Made by a program: the position numbers and the translations under genes
Notes under the pieces: generated by a model
What the model was told of the DNA's origin: nothing
Databases searched by the model: none
The model's input: only the letters and a program-made list of their open reading frames with translations
Shown: piece after piece, positions 57,900 through 64,000 of the stretch
Layout: each line of letters starts with the position of its first letter
Position numbering within the stretch: position 1 is the stretch's first letter
Origin: Acanthosoma haemorrhoidale
Lineage: Eukaryota; Arthropoda; Insecta; Hemiptera; Acanthosomatidae
NCBI GenBank assembly: GCA_930367205.1
Contig: OV884014.1
Location: 73,511,104 to 73,575,103 of the forward strand
DNA: 64,000 nt
Reading direction: 5' to 3'

Positions 57900-58400
57900 T
57901 TTTCGGGCGCCAATTGTTATGTTTATTATCTGAGGTTAGATTAGATATAACAAAACTTTCTTTAACTCTTTAATAAACCAGTCTGTGATAAATTACAATG
58001 TTATTAACAAATTTGATTTACCTTACTATTATTTACAGAATGATTAACATTTAGTCCTTTTTTTCTAGCTTCATTCACTGAGACTACCACATGGTCAGTA
58101 AAATTCATTGCTATCACCTCAAACTTCCTCTCTTAATAAAATCCTTCTTCCTTCAATACTTCTCCCATTTGTCCAATCACCACTCAACAAAATTCTTCAA
58201 GGTTCACAAATTCACTCTCCTCATTCACCGCACAAACAAAAGAATCTTCATCCAACCCATCTCCCTGGATAACCAGCAGAACAACCTCCTTTCCATCTTG
58301 TTTTCCAAGCACCCCCTCCTTTTCCATGGCTCATTTGTCCCGCCCTTTTATGCCTGCTAATTTCAAATTTAAATCAAAGGCAAAGCATCTAACCATTACA
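57900..58400 (-). repeat. Family C LTR with primer-binding site, second element
   Basis: Minus strand TGGCGCCCGAAAAAA ends at 57912 and the LTR runs 57915-58400 (TGTTATG ... CCATTACA). Only ~300 bp of interior, without coding sequence, separates it from the copy at 57180-57600. Confidence 0.65.
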
Positions 58401-58740
58401 GCAATATGAACAAAATTTATAATCCTGTTGGCGGTCTATCCTGATTTAAAATTTTAGGCCCCTTACACAGTCCATATGTTAGACTCAAGTTAAATTACTT
58501 CTCTAGGTAAATATAATAAAGTTGCTGTTCCTATAATCTATTCATTAGATTAATAATTGATTCTTTTGTCAGAAAATGTTGCTATTGAGAGCATTAGCGT
58601 CTTGAGGGCTATAATCCGTCACTGAATGTTTTTGTAGCTGAGTGTATGAGTGATTGAGTGACTGATGCTACCTATTTCTGACTCCAATATTTCCGCCAAT
58701 AAACATTCAATAGTAAATCTAAAATTATTTAATATCATAT

Positions 58741-58746
58741 TGCAGG
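58741..58746 (+). promoter_or_regulatory. 3' splice acceptor of the ankyrin gene
   Basis: TTTAATATCATATTGCAG|G fits an acceptor. Text upstream of it in the same frame has no ankyrin character. Exon 2 would begin at 58746, with the first in-frame ATG at 58776. Confidence 0.55.
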
Positions 58747-58775
58747 GACCTGAACGAGAATACTTTGATTTAACA

Positions 58776-60278
58776 ATGTCAGCTGATGAGCTAACATTTA
58801 CCGGAAATCTTTACCATGAGATCATCGCTGGCAATCTTCATGGTGTGGTTGAGCTATGTAACAGAGGTGCCAGTCCGAATGCGATGTTTGGTGAAGAAGG
58901 GAACAGCTCGGTGCACTGGGCAGTCATTGCCGATAGCGTTCCTATACTCCAGGAGTTTAAAAATCGCGGCATCAAATTTTCTCAAGTCAATCACAGATTT
59001 AGAACCCCACTCCATACCGCTGCAGAATCGGGATGTGATGAAGCGCTGCTTTGGCTGATAGATCACGGTGCCGTTGACATAGAAGCCAAAGACAATGAAG
59101 GACTAACAGCATTAGCACTAGCAGCTCGCAATGGTCACCTAGGCTCGGTGATGATATTGGTCGATAAGGGAGCGACTGTGGACTCAAAGGAGGCTCTCAA
59201 AAGAACTCCTCTGTTCGCTGCAGCTAGTGCTGGCCGATGCGAAGTAATGAAATACCTTCTTAAAAATGGAGCGGATCCGACTGTTCTTGATGGTTATCGC
59301 AAAACATTGTTGCATGCAGCGGTCCATAGCAAAGATTTAGCAACAGTCTTCATGGCACTGGACCTGGCGATGGAGGTCAATGCAAAAGATGATAGGGATT
59401 CTACTCCTCACCATGAAGCCGCCCTGTATTCTAGCAAAGATGTAGTGGGTTTGCTCCTAGATAAAGGAGCAGAAATAAATGCAAAAGATAATTGGGGCTG
59501 TACTACTCTGCATGATGCTGTCAAGGAACAGAACAAAGAAGTGGCAAGTTGTCTCCTAGATAAAGGAGCAGAAATAAATGCCAAAAGTAATTATGGCCAT
59601 ACTCCTCTGCATTATGCCGCCATGGTACAGAACAAAGAAGTGGCAAGTTTGCTCCTAGATAAAGGAGCAGAAATAAGTGCCAAAAGTAATTCGGGCCTTA
59701 CTCCTCTGCATGAAGCGGTCAATGCACAGAACAAAGAAGTGGCAAGTTTGTTCCTAGATAGAGGAGCAGAAATAAATGCCAAAAGTAATTATGGCTTTAC
59801 TCCTCTGCATTTTGCCGTCATGGCACAGAACAAAGAAGTGGCAAGTTTGCTCCTAAATGAAGGAGCAGAAATAAATGCCAAAAGTGATGTGGGCCATACT
59901 CCTCTGCATTATGCCATCATCACACAGAACAGAGAAGTGGCAAGTTTGCTCCTAGATAGAGGAGCAGAAATAAATGCCAAAAGTAATTGGGGCTTTACTC
60001 CTCTGCATTATGCCGTCAAGGCACAGAACAAAGAAGTGGCAAGTTTGCTCCTAAATGAAGGAGCAGAAATAAATGCCAAAAGTGATATGGGCCATACTCC
60101 TCTGCATGATGCCATCATCACAAAGAACAGAGAAGTGGCTAGTTTGCTCCTAGATAAAGGAGCAGAAATAAATGTGAAAGACAATAAAGGTTGCACTGCA
60201 TTGGACTTAGCAAGAAATGCCCGGCAAACAGTATTCGTTAGAATGCTGCTAGATAGAGGAGCAGACATAAATGCCTAA
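58776..60278 (+). CDS. Ankyrin-repeat protein, large 3' exon
   Basis: From the ATG at 58776 the product is 500 aa, almost entirely ankyrin repeats: I count about 15, with TPLHxA and LLLxxGAxxNAK signatures. The frame is also open back to an ATG at 58665, but the splice acceptor at 58745 makes 58776 the likelier start. N-terminal repeats (residues ~1-225) are diverged; repeats from ~59460 on are near-copies of one 33-residue unit. There is no kinase, death, SOCS or transmembrane segment, so it is a pure ankyrin scaffold and its partner is unknown. The absence of any stop in the repeats argues that it is expressed. A host gene is most likely; origin by transfer from a symbiont cannot be excluded, though the upstream acceptor argues against it. 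Confidence 0.82.
   Translation: MSADELTFTGNLYHEIIAGNLHGVVELCNRGASPNAMFGEEGNSSVHWAVIADSVPILQEFKNRGIKFSQVNHRFRTPLHTAAESGCDEALLWLIDHGAVDIEAKDNEGLTALALAARNGHLGSVMILVDKGATVDSKEALKRTPLFAAASAGRCEVMKYLLKNGADPTVLDGYRKTLLHAAVHSKDLATVFMALDLAMEVNAKDDRDSTPHHEAALYSSKDVVGLLLDKGAEINAKDNWGCTTLHDAVKEQNKEVASCLLDKGAEINAKSNYGHTPLHYAAMVQNKEVASLLLDKGAEISAKSNSGLTPLHEAVNAQNKEVASLFLDRGAEINAKSNYGFTPLHFAVMAQNKEVASLLLNEGAEINAKSDVGHTPLHYAIITQNREVASLLLDRGAEINAKSNWGFTPLHYAVKAQNKEVASLLLNEGAEINAKSDMGHTPLHDAIITKNREVASLLLDKGAEINVKDNKGCTALDLARNARQTVFVRMLLDRGADINA
59466..60266 (+). repeat. 99-bp tandem repeats with a 198-bp higher-order unit
   Basis: GGAGCAGA recurs at 59466, 59565, 59664, 59763, 59862, 59961, 60060, 60159 and 60258, exactly 99 bp apart with no indel. 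Units alternate so that 59763-59960 and 59961-60158 are near-duplicates of each other as pairs (FTPLH...AQNKEVASLLLNEG then HTPLH...NREVASLLLD). This shows a recent two-repeat duplication. Confidence 0.93.
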
Positions 60279-61330
60279 CACTTAAGAGTACTATAAGTTA
60301 CTAAGAGTATTTGGCAGTCCAGGCATGCATTGTATTTGTAATCGATTTATTTTATGATTAATCAAGTTAGTTATTTTAAAAATTTTTAAGGATCATGATT
60401 TTATTACCATTTATTTAATTATAATAGCTAAGTTTAATTGAGTTTTTTGTATTAGCACTACCCCATTACCAAGATTATTAACAAACCAATCACCTTTTTC
60501 TTGATTAATAAATATTTTTAAAATTTTATTTATTGATTCACAACCTGTAAGTCTTTTGAAAAAATTGCAGTCTGCCACGAAGGCAGAGGACATGCAGCGA
60601 TGATACCTCTCCTATTCTGCTGATCCTAAGTTTGTAATATTTTAGTTTTATTAATTTAGAATATTTGCTTCATGATGGAAGTAGGATGTGCTATTTAGGA
60701 ATGTTTTAGGCAAATCAAAATTCCCTCCTCACTCATGCCAGAAGGATTTAATCACATGGAGGGCGAAATGCTGCTATTCACAGGTGTAACTGTCAAACTG
60801 GAATATGGGTTAACTGATCCCTCTCCCTAAGAAGGCGATCACTACATGGATGTTGATTGTGCCGTTGCACAAGAAATGGTTGTCTTATTGTATTTTCTAG
60901 TCAAATACAAGACACAGCTTCCAATACAGAGGTTAGTACTAGTTAAATTCGTGATGAAACCGATGTTTGTCAAAATCAAGAAAGTTGTTAGTCTTTTGAA
61001 AATGACAGTTGCACTCCGATAATTTACTTACCTTTTGATGGCATTAAAAAATTGTTATTTTAATTATTACCATAGAAATTGTTACCAATAAGCTACTGTG
61101 TAATTTTTATATGGTTTTCACTTCCAATCGTTGTAAATAGCTAATTTTAATATTAATTTACTTCTTTTAAATGTATATTCCGTATTTCTACCTATTCTCA
61201 ATTTAAACTACCTTTAATGATTTTGCTATTTTTATCTGAATCTATATTGAAAAGAGTGCTGTTTAATGTTTTTTGTTGATTAAAATTTGAAGAACATATT
61301 GTTATGATATTTTAATGTTATGATTTTGTA
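60279..61330. other. Non-coding AT-rich stretch after the ankyrin gene
   Basis: No gene found. It probably contains the 3' UTR of the ankyrin gene; no single poly(A) signal stands out. Confidence 0.5.
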
Positions 61331-61334
61331 TTAT

Positions 61335-61730
61335 GTTTTAGAAATTGAACTCGGAATAAGCGAGCGTTAAAGAACGTAATAACGATCCGTGGTTCATGCC
61401 TATGAAAGTATGAACGTTGTTATTGCCGTTATATTAACTATTAATATTTATAATAAAAATAATATCAATAATTATTATTACGTTTATTACATAAACTACA
61501 TAAATTAAGCCAAGTATAAATATCCGAAACAACTGGCATTGAATAACCAGTTGAAAGATCAATAAGGCAGTGGAGAGATGCAAGATATAGATACCGAGAA
61601 GCAAGACTCACTCTTCTTGGTACGTAGTTAATTTGTATATCAAATTTTAAATCAATGTGTGTGAATAAACAATTATTCCTTTAGCCAGAAGTTTCCCAAA
61701 TTTTATTAACAGAACCTTGAGATAATGTAA
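61335..61730 (+). repeat. Family C solo LTR-like copy, opposite strand
   Basis: In reverse complement it follows the family C LTR in order: AACTCG-AAT-AGCG, GATCCGTGGTTCAT, TTGCCGTTATATTAA, CAACTGGCATTG, AAGGCAG and finally ATTAACAGAACCTTGAGAT. It is diverged, with no matching partner LTR or interior in the window. Confidence 0.6.
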
Positions 61731-62540
61731 AAGTTCAATATAAAGTTATAAATTATATGAAAAAATATATAATTAAAATATATATAAATAATAAATATTT
61801 GAATAATATATTAAAAAATAGTATTTGCATATGGAAAATTGTAGTTTGTAAACATTGTAACTGTTTTATAAGAATAAAGTTTTATGAGAAATGTATATAG
61901 ATTACCAACAGATAATAATACCACCTTTAACGAAAAAATCTCGTCCTGAAATTACTGCTATTTCAAAGGATATTCTTTTATAAATTCAGTTTATTTAGAA
62001 AAAAAGGTATCACGTAGGTAGACTGATTGAAATATTGCACTTAAATGAATACATAATTGTGACATTTATGTCTTGTTTTATGTTAAAATGTGGTTTTAAT
62101 TTTTTTTTTTTTTAAATGCTTTTTTTTCAAATTGTTTTTTAATATGAGCTCAGATTAGTTTTTAATTTTTTGAATAGTCTACTTGTAATATATGAATGAT
62201 ATTTGAAAAAAGTAATTATTATTAACATAGCCCTAAATGTTAAATTACAAATTGTGATATTTAGCATGCTCCAAATTGTAAATTCAATGTGATATCTTAA
62301 AAATATTGCGAATTTCTTGATGTTGCAGCTCCCTGTTACACGAGGGAAACAACTCAATCTGGCCACCATTTTGCCTTCTAGTATAAATTACAAATAATGT
62401 ATGCTTAATTATTCATAGAGGACTGATAGGTTTTAATGTTAACATATATATGTAATTAAGATTTGTATAAAAGCCTCTTTTTAAGCTTTGAAAACAAGCT
62501 CAGAAGAAACTTAGAAAAACATTAGGTACCTATACAACGG
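61731..62540. other. Non-coding AT-rich stretch
   Basis: No feature recognised; the minus-strand frame at 62139-62369 shows no domain. Confidence 0.5.
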
Positions 62541-62549
62541 AGTCTCATT

Positions 62550-63990
62550 CATTAGGGCCGGTCTCAGGTCACTTTGCTTTATCAGCAGCTTGAGACGTAC
62601 TGATATGGCCGGGCTGTAAAGGCGGTGACCTGGCTGTAAAAGGTTTTTCTGACAACACTCTTCAACTTCTTGCTGAGATGCATGGTGAAAAACGGATGTC
62701 TACCGAGAGTAATCCCAAGATAACAAATTTTGTTGCTCACGGTGCACTCTTTCCCGTCTTAGACGAAGGATTTTGGTAGTTTGCTAGGTCAAGTTTTGTA
62801 GCTAAAAACAATCCCTTGTGTCTTAGCCAGGTTTACCTTGATGTTGATGGTGTTGAGCTTCTCAGCAATGAGGTGGCTGGCGCCCTCTGCAAATTTGAGT
62901 GCTCTGGTGGGATTCATGTTGGTGCTGCATACACAGCGTATGCCAACACCTCGCAGATGGGGTACTAGGCTCCTACGATGTGGGCGGTGTAAATGTTGAA
63001 GAGCAGAGGGCCTAGCATTGACCCTTGGGGGAAGCCAGCAGTGTATTTTCTTCGGGTAGTAGACATGGAGCCTATCCGAACCGAGAAAATTCTGCCTGTG
63101 AGATACGATGTCATTAGGTTCTGCAGCTGTTCCAAGAAATCAAATTCCTTCAGATGTTGAAGTTGGGTGTAGTGGTCCACTGAGTCGAAGGCTTTCGAGC
63201 AATCCAGCGAGATCATTGCGGTAGCTCTGTTACTCCGGATGTTCGACGCCACGTGGTGTTGCAGTCTCACCAAGTTGTTGTTCGCGCTTAAGCCTGAACT
63301 GAAACCACTCTGCTCTTGTTGGATGATTTCATGTGCCTCGTAGTTTTTGGAGAGATGTAGGTGGATGATTCTTTCGATAGCTGAGTTAGCAGACTGATAG
63401 GTGGTAGATGGCTCATAGCCGCTTTTCACTGGTTTCATGAAAGGGACGACCATAGCGTTGTCTCTGAGGGACATATTGAACTCTGAAGCAGGAATTTATT
63501 ACGTTAGTAATGTAGGATATTCTTCTCCTGGGTAGCTGCTTTAGCAAGATGTTCTGAATCCCCTTGTTCCCGTTGGTACGCCGAATGAATGCAGCCACTT
63601 GCCTGTGAGACGTATAGATTTCAGTCCTGGTTGGAATGGAGAGGGATTGGGGGTCGAGGGCTCCAATTGGTTCGGACTGACTTAAAGCGCAATAGTGATC
63701 TGCCAACATGTCTGCCTGTTCGGCGGGAGTGATGAACTGCCCGTTTACAGCCAGCCTTACATTACTCTTTTTGGATCAGCAGGTCTTCACCAGTCTCTGT
63801 ATGCGTTTGTGAGCACTGTGTGGGCTTGTTAAGCGGTCTTCCCAAACCGAGTTTTTCCACTGGGCCATCAGGGACTTTACTTGTGTTGTGAGGCCATTCA
63901 ACACTGGTTTTAAGACCCTCATGATCACGGCTTTATGTCATGCTATATAACCCTGCTATGTCATGCTATATAGCTCGTTTGAGGCTCAGC
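62550..63990 (-). pseudogene. Jockey-type LINE ORF2 fragment, decayed
   Basis: Read leftward from the window edge: QVKSLMAQWKNSVW, NGQFITPAEQADMLADHYCA, then the RT approach (GIQNILLKQLPRR, ITNVINSCFRVQYVPQ). RT follows from an ORF starting at 63474 (AVVPFMKPVKSG equivalent, ERIIHLHLS, EQSGFSSGLSANNNLVRL, ISLDCSKAFDSVDH, AGFPQGSMLGPLLFNIYT). Next comes a damaged region where YADD should be (~62935-62960, DD lost), then NIKVNLAKTQGIVFS and CYLGITLGRH to about 62600. Several frame changes and stops make it dead. Motif order fits Jockey. It runs off or near the right edge. Confidence 0.78.
63934..63972 (+). repeat. Short direct repeat at the right edge
   Basis: TATGTCATGCTATATA occurs at 63934-63949 and again at 63957-63972, a 23-bp period. 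Confidence 0.8.
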
Positions 63991-64000
63991 CTCAGGTAGG

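Noticed and set aside
59466..60266. Regular 99-bp spacing considered as a CRISPR-like or satellite array
   Set aside because: The units are continuous coding ankyrin repeats without spacers.
58854..60268. Minus-strand ORFs opposite the ankyrin gene
   Set aside because: Antisense shadows created by the repeated coding sequence.

Overview
The window is AT-rich eukaryotic DNA. It carries long gene-poor stretches, spliceosomal-type splice signals and a dense, layered set of retrotransposons. An env-bearing errantivirus, BEL/Pao elements and I/LOA-, Jockey- and RTE-type LINE sequences together suggest an arthropod, probably an insect. The species cannot be named from the sequence. No CRISPR, operon or complete tRNA/rRNA gene was seen.

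Layout. 1-6.0 kb is AT-rich and non-coding, with a 410-bp foldback (MITE-like) element at 3.86-4.27 kb. 6.0-10.4 kb is a near-pristine but pol-deleted errantivirus-type endogenous retroelement (gag, fused ORF remnant, broken env) between 263-bp LTRs that differ at one base. 10.4-18.5 kb is mostly unannotatable. 18.5-23.8 kb is a complete Ty3/gypsy element with frameshifts in gag and at the protease/RT junction, a long intact RT-RNase H-integrase ORF, short AGTTAA...TTAACT LTRs and a TATA target duplication. 23.8-32.1 kb is AT-rich, with an inverted dispersed repeat pairing 17.5-18.06 kb with 26.19-26.7 kb. 32.1-34.5 kb is a small minus-strand LTR element (called family C here) carrying only a gag-like gene and a TGGCGCCCGAAAA primer-binding site. 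Further family C LTRs lie at 57.2-58.4 kb and, on the opposite strand, at 61.3-61.7 kb. 34.8-35.5 kb is a decayed RTE-type RT. 36.64-37.27 kb is a solo LTR with a perfect 5-bp target duplication. 37.4-40.4 kb is a BEL/Pao element reduced to LTR-gag-protease plus the last 55 bp of the other LTR. 40.4-47.3 kb is AT-rich with one possible 60-bp host exon. 47.3-52.7 kb is a full-length-looking I/LOA-type LINE with both ORFs open. Its (TAA)n tail abuts the 3' LTR of a second, 5'-truncated and multiply broken BEL/Pao element (52.7-56.8 kb). A gypsy-type integrase fragment follows. 58.7-60.3 kb holds the best host-like gene, an ankyrin-repeat exon with exact 99-bp periodicity and a 198-bp higher-order duplication. 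The right edge (62.5-64 kb) is a decayed Jockey-type LINE.

How the parts relate. Almost every recognisable coding sequence belongs to a mobile element. Three separate LTR elements have lost pol, wholly or mostly, while keeping gag (errantivirus, BEL-1, family C), so they could move only with enzymes supplied by relatives. The LINE ORF1/ORF2 pair and the Ty3/gypsy pol are the most intact enzyme genes here. I did not find a clearly new biological system. The strongest oddities are the gag+env/no-pol errantivirus, the gag-only family C, the unequal LTRs of the Ty3/gypsy element and the homogenised ankyrin array.
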